From assembly GCA_018336195.1 (NCBI GenBank), contig JAGXQV010000110.1, positions 1 through 64,000 of the forward strand: DNA of 64,000 nucleotides. The letters run 5' to 3'. The stretch's first letter is position 1. Each line of letters starts with the position of its first letter. The position numbers and the translations under genes are program-made. This DNA comes from Sulfuricella sp. (GTDB lineage Bacteria > Pseudomonadota > Gammaproteobacteria > Burkholderiales > Sulfuricellaceae). Shown here piece after piece: positions 45,542-53,783 of this stretch. The notes beneath the pieces were generated by a model, which saw only the letters and a list, made by a program, of their open reading frames with translations, was not told where the DNA came from and searched no databases.

Positions 45542-46063
45542 TCATGACGCTGAAAGAGGCGAGTTTCGAGCAGGCGGGATGGCCGCGAGTGGCAGGAACA
45601 GGTTGAGCGGCGAGTCAGGCAAAGCGACGAAGCCGTGATGCCGGTAGAAGGCTGCGGCCGCTTCATCCTTGGCGTCCACCAGCAAGGCATAGGCGGCAAT
45701 CTCTGCGCGGGCGGCCCGGTCGAGCGCATCCGCCAAGAGTGCGCCGCCCAGCCCCTGCCCTTTGAACGCCTGATCGACGGCCAAGCGGCCCATGCGAACG
45801 GCGGGCACGGTCGGATAACGCGGCAGCTTCTTGCCGGTACTCGCCGGGAGATCGACCAGCAGCACGCTTGCGGACGCCAGGGTGTAGTAACCGGCGATGC
45901 GATTTCCCTCCGCCAAAGCCACAAAACAAGCCGCCACGCGGCGGCGAACGTCTTGGCCGACCACCTCCCGCAAGTAGCGGTTCAGCGGCTCAGAGCCGCT
46001 GTCGAACGCGGCGCGGTCGTGCATGGCATCGAGCGGCGCGAGCCGGAACGGTGCATCGCTCAT
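45542..46063 (-). CDS. GNAT acetyltransferase toxin, TacT-like
   Basis: A 173-residue GNAT-fold enzyme that, in the TacT family, acetylates the amino group of aminoacyl-tRNAs and halts translation. It has FDSGSEPLNRYLREVVGQD, YYTLASASVLL and the acetyl-CoA motif RLAVDQAFKGQGLGGALLADAL. The Tyr in AAAFYRHHGF is the likely catalytic residue. It overlaps the antitoxin gene by three bases (ATGA). The DUF1778 antitoxin neighbour supports the toxin assignment over an ordinary acetyltransferase. Confidence 0.9.
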   Translation of the reverse strand: MSDAPFRLAPLDAMHDRAAFDSGSEPLNRYLREVVGQDVRRRVAACFVALAEGNRIAGYYTLASASVLLVDLPASTGKKLPRYPTVPAVRMGRLAVDQAFKGQGLGGALLADALDRAARAEIAAYALLVDAKDEAAAAFYRHHGFVALPDSPLNLFLPLAAIPPARNSPLSAS

Positions 46064-46341
46064 TCAGCGCGCAACAGCTTGCTGCGCCGCGCAAAGGCAC
46101 GTTCCAGAGCCGGCGCCGGTTGCGGCGGCGAGAGCAGCGCCTGTGCGAAACACTCCTGGTCGGCCAGAGACAGGCGGATGACTTCGGCCTGCTCGATGGC
46201 GCGCTGGGCGGCGTCCTGGACGGCGGCCACAACGAAATCGGTCATGGTGCGTCCCTGAAGTTCGGCGGCGCGCTTGAGCATCGCATGCAGATCGGTGCTG
46301 ATCCTGGCTTCGAGCCGAGCGGTGGGAATGGCTGCGGGCAT
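46060..46341 (-). CDS. DUF1778 ribbon-helix-helix antitoxin, TacA-like
   Basis: 93 residues. The N-terminal RHH region is TARLEARISTDLHAMLKRAAELQGRTMTDFVV and the C-terminal toxin-neutralising tail is QECFAQALLSPPQPAPALERAFARR. The ATG at 46341 has AGGAGGA eight bases upstream; the frame extends to 46431 but that part runs through the operator. It probably represses its own promoter at the palindrome 46366-46382. Confidence 0.93.
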   Translation of the reverse strand: MPAAIPTARLEARISTDLHAMLKRAAELQGRTMTDFVVAAVQDAAQRAIEQAEVIRLSLADQECFAQALLSPPQPAPALERAFARRSKLLRAE

Positions 46342-46365
46342 GGTAATGTCCTCCTGGCTAAATAA

Positions 46366-46382
46366 TACGGCAGATTGCCGTA
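46366..46382 (-). promoter_or_regulatory. Probable TacA operator, palindrome TACGGCA-N3-TGCCGTA
   Basis: A perfect 7-3-7 palindrome 25 bases before the antitoxin start, next to a TATTAT -10-like box (46361-46366 on the minus strand). RHH antitoxins bind such short palindromes between -35 and -10 for autorepression. Confidence 0.7.
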
Positions 46383-46473
46383 CATTTCCATCGCAACCTT
46401 TTGAAAATGACAACGAAATGAACGATGTCAAGAGCCGACCCCGGCGTTCCCTACCTGCTTACTTGCCAGTGCC

Positions 46474-46560
46474 GTAGGATGTGCTGACGAAGGAAGCGCA
46501 TCACTCGCGTATATTCACTGGGTTCTCGAATGATGCGCTTCGTGCCTCAGCGCATCCTAC
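46474..46560. repeat. REPIN-type inverted pair of REP hairpins
   Basis: 87 bases. The arms 46474-46503 and 46531-46560 are inverted copies, each with a GTAGG head and its own hairpin (GATGYGC paired with GCGCATC) around an 11-base loop TGAsGmAsGAA-like. The two arms differ by a few bases. It lies between the TacA and unknown-gene transcription units. Confidence 0.85.
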
Positions 46561-46587
46561 GCGGGCTTATCGCGCCAAATACTCTGG

Positions 46588-46971
46588 TCATGGGATGGAT
46601 CTCAAACGGTGCATTGTTGCAATGGCGTCTTCCCTTTGATCGTGCAGAAAAAACGCTGCGAATCCGTAGGCATCCTGCCAATTGGGGAATGCCATTGCAA
46701 ACTTCTCGAGTTTGTTTTCGAGTTCCTTTGCGACGTCCTCGGTGGAAGTTGATTCACGAATAACACCGTCCAAGACCATTGCTTGCATTGTGACTTTCAG
46801 GGCGTGAAGAAATTTGGAATAGGACTCCTGTCCTTTGTCTTTTCCGAAGAGTGTTTTTTTCCCGGAATTTTTCCGAACGTCTGCCATGGTCGTGACCAGT
46901 TTTGTCAACGCGTTGTAAGTGTGCGGTGTCATGAGACGTAATTGCTCTTCAAACAGTCGAATCCCAGCCAT
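46588..46971 (-). CDS. Small unknown cytoplasmic protein
   Basis: A 127-residue, mostly helical protein (MAGIRLFEEQLRLMTPHTYNALTKLVTTMADVR, then KFLHALKVTMQAMVLDGVI). It has no signal peptide, TM or known motif. The ATG at 46971 has GGGGGGA seven bases before it. The gene has more A+T than its neighbours and lies between two REPIN elements, suggesting an accessory origin. Function unknown. Confidence 0.65.
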   Translation of the reverse strand: MAGIRLFEEQLRLMTPHTYNALTKLVTTMADVRKNSGKKTLFGKDKGQESYSKFLHALKVTMQAMVLDGVIRESTSTEDVAKELENKLEKFAMAFPNWQDAYGFAAFFLHDQREDAIATMHRLRSIP

Positions 46972-47060
46972 GATATTTCCCCCCAAAAAAAATGAGTATC
47001 GGTATGAAGCCTTAACGAAACTGTAGAAAAACCCGATTCTGATCCAGGTGGATCAGGGCC

Positions 47061-47147
47061 ATAGGATGTGCTGACGAAGGAAGCGCATCAATTGCGTATA
47101 TCCACGGGGTTCTCGAACGATGTGCGTCGTATCTCAGTGCTTTCTAC
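47061..47147. repeat. Decayed REPIN-type inverted pair
   Basis: The same 87-base layout as the element at 46474, without gaps. The left arm (47061-47090) differs only at the first base (ATAGG), while the right arm (47118-47147) has several changes that break the pairing. It overlaps the stop codon of the membrane-protein gene at 47144. Confidence 0.75.
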
Positions 47148-47584
47148 GCGGGCTTGCCGTGGTTGTTTGCAAGTCGTTCATCTTCTTCTCGGCGTATTAT
47201 TTCTAATTGAAGAATTTTCCTTATGGTTCGTTCGTAGATAAGCCGCGCAGCGGAAAAAGCGATTAGCAGTGTTGGAACGAGAATAGCAAGAACGATGGCG
47301 GGCCAAGTATGCAGATATAAAGGCAGGTTTGCGTGATTGGTTGTTGAAGCTACGGTTGCCGTAATTTGAAGAGCGAATGCGATTAGAAGCAGCAGCGCAC
47401 CGACAATGTACTGTGCTCTCTGAGCGGCTAATGAAAATGCCACGGGTTGGCTGAAGTCCCAGAATGGCGTGGCTTGAACTAAGATTTTCTCTGACGTATT
47501 GGAGATATTACCAATACAGAAAAAAATTGCGGAAGCGAAACCTACCGTTGCAGCGGCCAATGTAATGGCAAGTTGTTCGGTCAT
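47144..47584 (-). CDS. Membrane protein of unknown function with four helices
   Basis: 146 residues with hydrophobic helices at about 5-25, 50-72, 80-100 and 103-115 (LAITLAAATVGFASAIFFCIG; IVGALLLLIAFALQI). A charged C-terminal helix follows (RKILQLEIIRREEDERLANNHG). The ATG at 47584 has GGAGG nine bases upstream; the longer frame to 47653 is less likely. The stop lies in the REPIN element, so the 3' end may have been altered by it. A+T-rich. No family was recognised. Confidence 0.65.
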   Translation of the reverse strand: MTEQLAITLAAATVGFASAIFFCIGNISNTSEKILVQATPFWDFSQPVAFSLAAQRAQYIVGALLLLIAFALQITATVASTTNHANLPLYLHTWPAIVLAILVPTLLIAFSAARLIYERTIRKILQLEIIRREEDERLANNHGKPA

Positions 47585-47912
47585 TGTTGAAGACCTCCAA
47601 CGTAAAAAGACATTCTTGAGACGGGCTGAAAAGAAGCCCCAACCGCATCTCACTAAATAACCCCCCGCATCCTACCCAACCCCTCCCCTCCTAAATACCT
47701 GTTACTTTTGACAGGTCTTGTGTAGGACTTGCCAGGTGGGCACGGCCATAGCCCATCCGAGACCGCCACTGCCTAAGCCCTTCCAATACCCACTCTTGCA
47801 GAAAAGATCAATTTTTCTGATAAGCGGAGAAAGAAAACCTGCTTGAGCCATCCCCCGCTTGGTGCCATATTTCCGGCGCTTCCCAATAATGTCGAAAACA
47901 GGATAATCACCC
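47585..47912. other. Intergenic region upstream of the FadL-like gene
   Basis: About 330 bases with pyrimidine-rich plus-strand tracts (47656-47692) and the palindrome at 47699-47714. Nothing else was recognised. A frame at 47702-47986 (minus) overlaps the porin gene and is not called. Confidence 0.5.
47699..47714 (+). promoter_or_regulatory. Palindrome CTGTTA-CTTT-TGACAG, matching the 9501 site
   Basis: With flanks, 47696-47714 differs at one base from 9498-9516. The site here lies about 200 bases before the FadL-like ATG. Together they suggest one regulator with at least two targets, both exported proteins. Confidence 0.45.
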
Positions 47913-49184
47913 ATGAAGAACCGTCTCCCGGCCACGGCCCTGGCCGCCGCGCTGCTCGCTTTCCCCGCCGCCTCAATGGCGACCAACGGCTATTTTTCCC
48001 ATGGCTACGGCATCAAGTCGAAGGGCATGGGTGGCGTGGGCATCGCCCTGCCGCAGGATACCCTGGCTGCGGCCAGCAACCCCGCTGGAATGGTAGAGGT
48101 GGGCAGCCGCCTCGACGTCGGTGTGGACTGGTTTCACCCGACGCGCGGCTCGGAAATCCGCGGCAATGCCTATCCCGATGCGAATTACGACGGCAACGAC
48201 AAACAGGATTTCTTCATTCCCGAATTCGGCTACAACAAGATGCTCGACGAGCGCACCTCGTTGGGCATCACGGCTTACGGCAACGGCGGAATGAACTCGG
48301 ATTACAAGGTGAATTCCTTCGAGCGTTTCGGCGCTACCGGCTCCTCCGGGGTCAACCTGGAACAGTTGTTCATTGCTCCGACGCTCGCCTATAAGCTCAC
48401 TCCCAGCCATAGCGTCGGGGTGTCGCTCAATTTCGCCTACCAGCGTTTTTCCGCCAAGGGTCTCGGGCCGTTCGCCATGAGTGGTCCGGGGCAGGCGTCG
48501 GCCTCGCCCGGCAACGTCACCAACAACGGCACCGACTCGGCCACCGGCTGGGGCGTGCGGATCGGCTGGCTCGGCCAGTTGACGCCGGATCTGGCGGTCG
48601 GTGCGACTTACCAGTCGAAAACCAGCATGACCAAGCTCGACAAGTACCAAGGTTTGTTCGCCGAACAAGGCGGCATGGATATTCCGGAAAACTACGGCGT
48701 GGGCGTGGCTTTTAAGGCCACCCCGCAACTGACGGTGGCTGCCGACGTGGTGCGCATCAACTATTCCAGCATCAAGTCGATCGGCAGCGGCATCGCCAAC
48801 ATGACGGTACTGGGTAATCCGCTCGGCGCCGCCAACGGCCCCGGCTTCGGCTGGACGGACATGACGGTGGTCAAGCTCGGTGCCAGTTACCAGTTCAATG
48901 CCAACCTGACCTTGCGCGCCGGCTACAACCACGGCAAGCAGCCTATCCCCAGTTCTGAAACCTTCCTCAACATCCTCGCGCCGGGGGTGGTGGAAGACCA
49001 TGTGACTTTCGGCGCGACCTGGGCGCTCGACAAGCAATCCGAAGTGTCGCTGAGCTACCTGCACGCTTTCAAGAACACCGTGAGCGGCAGTGCCACGGCC
49101 ATCCCCGCCAGCTTCGGCGGCGGCACGGCCAACCTTTACATGTCTCAGGACGCGCTGGGGATTGCCTACGGCAGGAAGATGTAA
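47913..49184 (+). CDS. OmpP1/FadL-type outer-membrane transport protein
   Basis: 423 residues. The signal peptide is about 1-23 (LAAALLAFPAASMA). The mature start TNGYFSHGYGIKSKGMGGVGIALPQ and AAASNPAGMVEVG match OmpP1/FadL proteins, 14-stranded barrels for hydrophobic compounds such as long-chain fatty acids or aromatics. The C-terminal LGIAYGRKM lacks the classical terminal Phe. The gene stands alone with its own upstream palindrome and is convergent with the amidohydrolase. Confidence 0.88.
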   Translation: MKNRLPATALAAALLAFPAASMATNGYFSHGYGIKSKGMGGVGIALPQDTLAAASNPAGMVEVGSRLDVGVDWFHPTRGSEIRGNAYPDANYDGNDKQDFFIPEFGYNKMLDERTSLGITAYGNGGMNSDYKVNSFERFGATGSSGVNLEQLFIAPTLAYKLTPSHSVGVSLNFAYQRFSAKGLGPFAMSGPGQASASPGNVTNNGTDSATGWGVRIGWLGQLTPDLAVGATYQSKTSMTKLDKYQGLFAEQGGMDIPENYGVGVAFKATPQLTVAADVVRINYSSIKSIGSGIANMTVLGNPLGAANGPGFGWTDMTVVKLGASYQFNANLTLRAGYNHGKQPIPSSETFLNILAPGVVEDHVTFGATWALDKQSEVSLSYLHAFKNTVSGSATAIPASFGGGTANLYMSQDALGIAYGRKM

Positions 49185-49189
49185 AACCA

Positions 49190-49217
49190 TGGAGCGCCGC
49201 ATCCTGCCGGCGCTCCA
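49190..49217. terminator. Hairpin between convergent genes
   Basis: TGGAGCGCCG (49190-49199) pairs perfectly with CGGCGCTCCA (49208-49217); loop of eight. On the minus strand it is followed by ATGGTTTTA; on the plus strand a T-run is missing. It is probably a terminator for the M20 gene and a weak one for the porin. Confidence 0.6.
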
Positions 49218-49226
49218 ACTTGTTGA

Positions 49227-50396
49227 TTAGGCTAGAACCTGCTCCACCAGGCGCGCCCAGTAGCTTGCCCCGAGCGGCAGAATTTCGTCGTTGAAGTCGT
49301 AATGGGGGTTGTGCAGGGTGCAGCCGCCTTCGCCTTCGCCTGGGCCGTTGCCCAGCCACACGTAACAGCCCGGCTTGACCTGCAACATGCAGGAAAAATC
49401 CTCCGCACCCATCGACGGGCGCAGGTCGGTGTGGACGTTTTCCGCACCCACCAGGCTGGTCGCCGCACTGCGGCACCATTCGGCTTGTGCCGGCGTATTG
49501 ACGGTGGCCGGATAGCCGCGCTGGTAATCGAGGGTCACCTGCACCCCGTAAGTCGTGGCGACGCCGTTGCACACCCGCTCCATGGCTGCTTCCATCTGAT
49601 CCTGCACTTCCGGACGAAAGGCGCGCACCGTGCCGGCCAGCAAGGCTTGCTCGGGAATAATGTTGTAGGCGTCGCCGGCGTGGAAGCGCGTCACGCTGAG
49701 CACCGCCGAATCCAGCGGGTCGAGGCTGCGGCTGACGATGCTCTGCAAGGCTTGCACCAGCGCGGCTCCCGCCACCAGCGGATCGGCCCCCTGGTGCGGC
49801 ATGGCGGCATGGGCGCCGTGGCCGCGCACCACGATGTCGAACTGGTCGGCGCACGCCATCACCGGGCCGGGCATTACCGCGAATTTCCCGGCTGCCAGTC
49901 CCGGCCAGTTGTGCATGCCGAACACCGCTTCCAGCGGGCATAAGTCGAACAGACCCTGGTCGACCATCACTCGCGCGCCGCCACCGCCTTCCTCGGCGGG
50001 CTGGAAGATCAGGTATGCCGTCCCATCGAAATTGCGGGTCGTCGCCAGGTAGTCCGCCGCCGCCAGCAGCATCGCGGTATGCCCGTCGTGACCGCAGGCG
50101 TGCATCCGCCCGTCGTGGCGCGAGCGATGGGGGAACAGGTTGTGTTCCTGCAAGGGTAGGGCGTCCATGTCGGCGCGCAGGCCGATGGCCCGGCTGCCGC
50201 TGCCCGCGCGGATCACTCCCACCACCCCGGTTTCCGCCAGGCCGCGCCGCACCTCGATCCCCAGCGAAGTCAGCACTTCCGCCACCTGCTCGGCGGTGCG
50301 CCGTTCCTCGAAAGCGGTTTCGGGGTGGGCGTGGATGTCGCGACGCAAGGCCACGAAGCGCGGGGCATTTTGCTGGATGTGGGGGAGGATGGTCAT
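49227..50396 (-). CDS. M20-family amidohydrolase (hippurate/N-acyl amino acid type)
   Basis: A 389-residue Zn/Mn aminoacylase-like hydrolase. The metal site spans GLRADMDALPLQEHN and HACGHDGHTAMLLAAADYL, then PAEEGGGGARVMVDQG and MGAEDFSCM. The dimerisation domain is in the middle. Substrates are N-acyl amino acids, hippurate or IAA-amino acid conjugates; choice not possible. No operon partner. Confidence 0.93.
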   Translation of the reverse strand: MTILPHIQQNAPRFVALRRDIHAHPETAFEERRTAEQVAEVLTSLGIEVRRGLAETGVVGVIRAGSGSRAIGLRADMDALPLQEHNLFPHRSRHDGRMHACGHDGHTAMLLAAADYLATTRNFDGTAYLIFQPAEEGGGGARVMVDQGLFDLCPLEAVFGMHNWPGLAAGKFAVMPGPVMACADQFDIVVRGHGAHAAMPHQGADPLVAGAALVQALQSIVSRSLDPLDSAVLSVTRFHAGDAYNIIPEQALLAGTVRAFRPEVQDQMEAAMERVCNGVATTYGVQVTLDYQRGYPATVNTPAQAEWCRSAATSLVGAENVHTDLRPSMGAEDFSCMLQVKPGCYVWLGNGPGEGEGGCTLHNPHYDFNDEILPLGASYWARLVEQVLA

Positions 50397-50492
50397 GGCG
50401 CTTCTCGCTGGGAAAGAGCGGGAAATGATACTAGAAACGCCGGGCGGTGTGGGGGTGCCGGCGTTTCCTGAATGAGGTCGATGGCTGGGGTG

Positions 50493-50714
50493 TTATGCCG
50501 CGCTTTCGGGCCAGATTTCCCAGGCGGTACACGAAGCGTTCGGAAGGGTGACGGGATGTTCTATTGTTATCTGGGTGTCCAAATGATGCATGCTCTTGCA
50601 GGTACCTTCGAGGTTTTCCAGGGAATACACGTAGCCCTTTTCTTCGACGACCCGCATCCCCATCCAGTGGTTGCAGGTGCAGCAGGCTCTTTCGTTCTTG
50701 TTGACCACCAGCAT
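50493..50714 (-). CDS. Small cysteine-containing protein
   Basis: 73 residues starting MLVVNKNERACCTCNHWMG. Cysteines at ACCTC and in GTCKSM and ASCTAW, with nearby His (CNHW, MHHLD), suggest a metal-binding or redox-active fold. GGGGAAT precedes the ATG. It is downstream of the response-regulator gene on the same strand, with 127 bases between. I do not recognise it. Confidence 0.6.
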   Translation of the reverse strand: MLVVNKNERACCTCNHWMGMRVVEEKGYVYSLENLEGTCKSMHHLDTQITIEHPVTLPNASCTAWEIWPESAA

Positions 50715-50841
50715 GTTGAGATTCCCCGGAATTTCCCTTTATAGTCGATGGGGAAATTATGAGGAGTCGCCGGGTGGCTTGCCACGCACCAATTCTCACC
50801 AATACTCACGGCATTCGCCGAGCAGAGGTTGCCCGCGTGGA

Positions 50842-51576
50842 CTAAACGATGTGGCAGACGTCGGAAAAGACGAAGCCGAAGCTCTGGATGGCCTTGATCG
50901 GCAGTTCGCTGTCCAGGGTGGCGAGGGCTTTCTTGCGCAGGCGGCTGACCAGGGATTCGATGCGGTGGTAGTCGTAGCTGTCGGGAGTGCCGCCCAGCGC
51001 GATCATCAGGTGTTCCTTGGAAACCGGCTCTCCGGCCGCTTCCATCAGGCGCCAGACGAAACGGTATTCCGATGCGGTGAGGGGCAGGATCTTGTCGCCG
51101 GGAGAAATCAGCGACCAGTCGGTGCGGTTGAGCCGCCATTGCGGCGCGGAGGATGCGGGAGCCGCAACGAAGGGCGATTCGCCGTGGGGATCGCGGTCCT
51201 TGGCGAGGCGTCGCCACAAGTTGTCGACGGTGGCCGCCAGTTCCCGCAGATCCACGGGTTTTACCAGATAGGCGTCGGCGCCGACGTCCAGCCCGGTCAA
51301 ACGGTCGTCGACTTGGCCGCGTGCGCTGACGATGATGATGCCGTAGCGGCCGGCCGCCGACAAATGGCGGGCGACGTTCAGGCCGTCTTCGCCGGGTAGT
51401 CCGATGTCGAGCAGGACGATGTCGGTGGGACGTACCGCCACTTCGCGATAAAACCCTTCGGCGCTATCCGCTCCCCAGCATGAATAGCCGTGCCCCTTGA
51501 AAAAACGCACGATGTATTCGCGCAATACCGGTTCGTCTTCGACGACGGCGAGGTGGGGTTTGGATTGGTTATCCAT
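50842..51576 (-). CDS. OmpR-family response regulator
   Basis: A 244-residue regulator. The receiver has VVEDEPVLR, Asp in VLLDIGLPGEDG, Ser in IVSARG and Lys in YLVKPVD. The winged helix includes LTASEYRFVWRLMEAAGEPVSKEHLM and the C-terminal SLVSRLRKKALATLDSELPIKAIQSFGFVF. It is divergent from the 7TMR-DISM kinase (60 bases between the start codons), the expected partner. Confidence 0.93.
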   Translation of the reverse strand: MDNQSKPHLAVVEDEPVLREYIVRFFKGHGYSCWGADSAEGFYREVAVRPTDIVLLDIGLPGEDGLNVARHLSAAGRYGIIIVSARGQVDDRLTGLDVGADAYLVKPVDLRELAATVDNLWRRLAKDRDPHGESPFVAAPASSAPQWRLNRTDWSLISPGDKILPLTASEYRFVWRLMEAAGEPVSKEHLMIALGGTPDSYDYHRIESLVSRLRKKALATLDSELPIKAIQSFGFVFSDVCHIV

Positions 51577-51636
51577 GTGTAATATAGTGCTTGGCCTGAA
51601 TGCAATGAAGAATTACACAGTATTCTACTCAAATTT

Positions 51637-53598
51637 ATGGCGATTCGTTATCTCGTTATTCTATTGGCCTTATTCTTCTCCGGGGCGTGTCGGGGCGAGG
51701 CCGGACATTGGTCATTGGGTGTCGATGCGCCGTTATCCGCCCTGGAAGACCGTGACGGAAAATTATCTGTGGAGCAGGTCGCCGCGCTGCCCGACTCGGC
51801 CTTCCGTTCCCTATCGGGCGGCCTGTCCGCTGGATATGGGAGCGCCACCTACTGGCTGAAAACCGTTCCGCCGCAGGTTCCCGCGGGAGGAGAACTGCTC
51901 CTGGAAATCGGCCCGTCCTATCTCGACGACATCGTTCTCTACGAATACGACGGCAGCGCTTGGCACAGCAAAGTGACCGGCGACCTGCAACCCTACGCCG
52001 GGCGCGACGTGGGGTATCGCCAATTCGTGCTGCGCGTCGCGCACCCCGAGGCCGGCACTCCCCTGTTTTTGCGAGTGCGCTCAAGCAGCGTCATCACGCT
52101 CCGGGGAGCTTTCTGGGCGCCTGTCGGTTTTGCCGCCATGGTCGTTCCCGAATCCCTGCTGGCCGGTGCATTCTTCGGAGTGGCGGGGCTGTCTGTCCTC
52201 CTGGCGCTGTTTTATGGCTTGTGGTTGCGCTCGCGGGTGTTCCTGGTCTATGGCTTGACGCTGACCTTAGCGATGGGCTTGGTCGCCGCGCTGAACGGAT
52301 TTCACGCCCAGTTGGTGTTTCGCGATTTCCCGTTGCTCGCCAATTATTCGGTCAGTGTTTTCGTCATACTTACCCAGGCTTGTTCGCTATGGCTGGTGGC
52401 GGAGCTTCTCGAAACCCGTCGCCATTTTCCGCGCTTCGATCGCGTCTTGCGGCGCGCCGCGCTGGTGGGTGCCATCCTGGTAGCGACGGTCTTCGGCGCT
52501 TATTACCGCTACGCCGCTCTGACCGTGCTGCTAGGTTCCTGGCTGTTGATGGCGAGTTCCGCGGTCGCCGCGCTGCGCTTGGTTCGCAAGCGCGCCAACG
52601 GGATGAGGATCATCCTGGCCGCCGTCACCATCCACGTTATTGCGCTGGTTCCCAACATGCTGATGATCCTCGCCGTGATTTCTCCAGGATTTTGGTCGAT
52701 GTATGGCTGGCAGGCGGAAATCCTGGTGCACATGCTGTTGCTGCATTCCGCGATGCTGTGGCGGTTGCGCAAGAACGAGGAAGATCAGCGCAGCCTTCTT
52801 GGCGAGGCGCTTAATGCCTCATGGGAAGCGGAAAGGAAACTCGATGCGCGGGTCGCCGAACGCACCTCCGACCTGAATGAAGCGCGTCATCGACTCGAAT
52901 TCGCCTTGGCCAGCGAGCGGCGCCTGCAACTCGAACAACGCCAGTTCATGTCGATGGTTTCCCACGAATTCCGCACCCCGCTGGCGATCATCAACAGCGT
53001 GTCGATCAATCTTGCCGAATTTCCGCCGCTCAGCCGCGAGGAAATGACCGAGCACAGCGAGCAGATTCTCCGCGCCACGCGCCGTCTGGCGCGCCTGGTG
53101 GACAACTGCCTGACCGACGAGCGCCTTGATCAGGCAGCCTTCACCCCGCAACTGGAAGCCGTTTCTCCCTCCGAACTGGCGCGCGAGGCCGCCGAGATCG
53201 TCGAATGGTCGCCCCGCCATCGCTTGCAGCTCGACCTTGACGAGCTGCCGCCCGCCATTGTTTGCGATCCCACCCTGGTGCGGATCGCCATTTCCAACCT
53301 GCTCGACAACGCCATCAAATACTCGGAGAGCGGCACCATCAGCCTGAGCGGGAGCGCCGATGCCTATGCCGTGAAATTCGTGGTGACCGACCAGGGGCCG
53401 GGGTTGCGCGGCGAAGATGCCGAGCGGATCTTCGAGCGTTTTACGCGGGGGGAGAACAAGAAAGTCGCGGGAGCCGGTCTAGGGCTTTACGTGGTGCGCC
53501 GCATCGCCCGACTGCACGGCGGCGACGTATCGGCGCGCAATGGCAGGGAGGGTGGCGCCGCCTTCGAATTTGAAATCCGGCGCGGCGAAGCCGGTTAG
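51637..53598 (+). CDS. 7TMR-DISM sensor histidine kinase
   Basis: 653 residues. A signal peptide (about 1-21) is followed by the extracellular DISMED2-type carbohydrate-binding-like domain (about 25-165; WLKTVPPQVPAGGELLLEIGPSYLDDI). Seven TM helices span about 170-385. A coiled coil, the H-box QFMSMVSHEFRTPLAIINS, the N-box NLLDNAIKYSES and the G-boxes DQGPGLRGEDAERIFERF and GAGLGLYVVRR complete it. It probably phosphorylates the divergent regulator. The ligand is unknown. Confidence 0.93.
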   Translation: MAIRYLVILLALFFSGACRGEAGHWSLGVDAPLSALEDRDGKLSVEQVAALPDSAFRSLSGGLSAGYGSATYWLKTVPPQVPAGGELLLEIGPSYLDDIVLYEYDGSAWHSKVTGDLQPYAGRDVGYRQFVLRVAHPEAGTPLFLRVRSSSVITLRGAFWAPVGFAAMVVPESLLAGAFFGVAGLSVLLALFYGLWLRSRVFLVYGLTLTLAMGLVAALNGFHAQLVFRDFPLLANYSVSVFVILTQACSLWLVAELLETRRHFPRFDRVLRRAALVGAILVATVFGAYYRYAALTVLLGSWLLMASSAVAALRLVRKRANGMRIILAAVTIHVIALVPNMLMILAVISPGFWSMYGWQAEILVHMLLLHSAMLWRLRKNEEDQRSLLGEALNASWEAERKLDARVAERTSDLNEARHRLEFALASERRLQLEQRQFMSMVSHEFRTPLAIINSVSINLAEFPPLSREEMTEHSEQILRATRRLARLVDNCLTDERLDQAAFTPQLEAVSPSELAREAAEIVEWSPRHRLQLDLDELPPAIVCDPTLVRIAISNLLDNAIKYSESGTISLSGSADAYAVKFVVTDQGPGLRGEDAERIFERFTRGENKKVAGAGLGLYVVRRIARLHGGDVSARNGREGGAAFEFEIRRGEAG

Positions 53599-53661
53599 TT
53601 TCTTTCAATCCAATGATGTCAAAACATGACAGCAATGTGTTTTGAATTGAACTCCGCGGTA

Positions 53662-53728
53662 ATGGGTGATGGGTGATGGGTGATGGGTGATGGGTGATGG
53701 GTGATGGGTGATGGGTGATGGGTGATGG
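53662..53728 (+). repeat. Tandem heptamer array (ATGGGTG)9
   Basis: Nine uninterrupted copies of the 7-base unit ATGGGTG plus a partial ATGG. A reverse-complement copy (CCCATCACC, 53760-53768) follows 30 bases later, so a hairpin is possible. It lies between the convergent kinase and panC genes. Copy number probably varies between strains. Confidence 0.9.
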
Positions 53729-53783
53729 AACCCCCCCTCCCATTCCCCCTCACTCATTACCCATCACCTTGTTTGGCTCCGGC

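Noticed and set aside
53662..53728. CRISPR-like array
   Set aside because: Units are 7 bases with no spacers; this is a simple tandem repeat.
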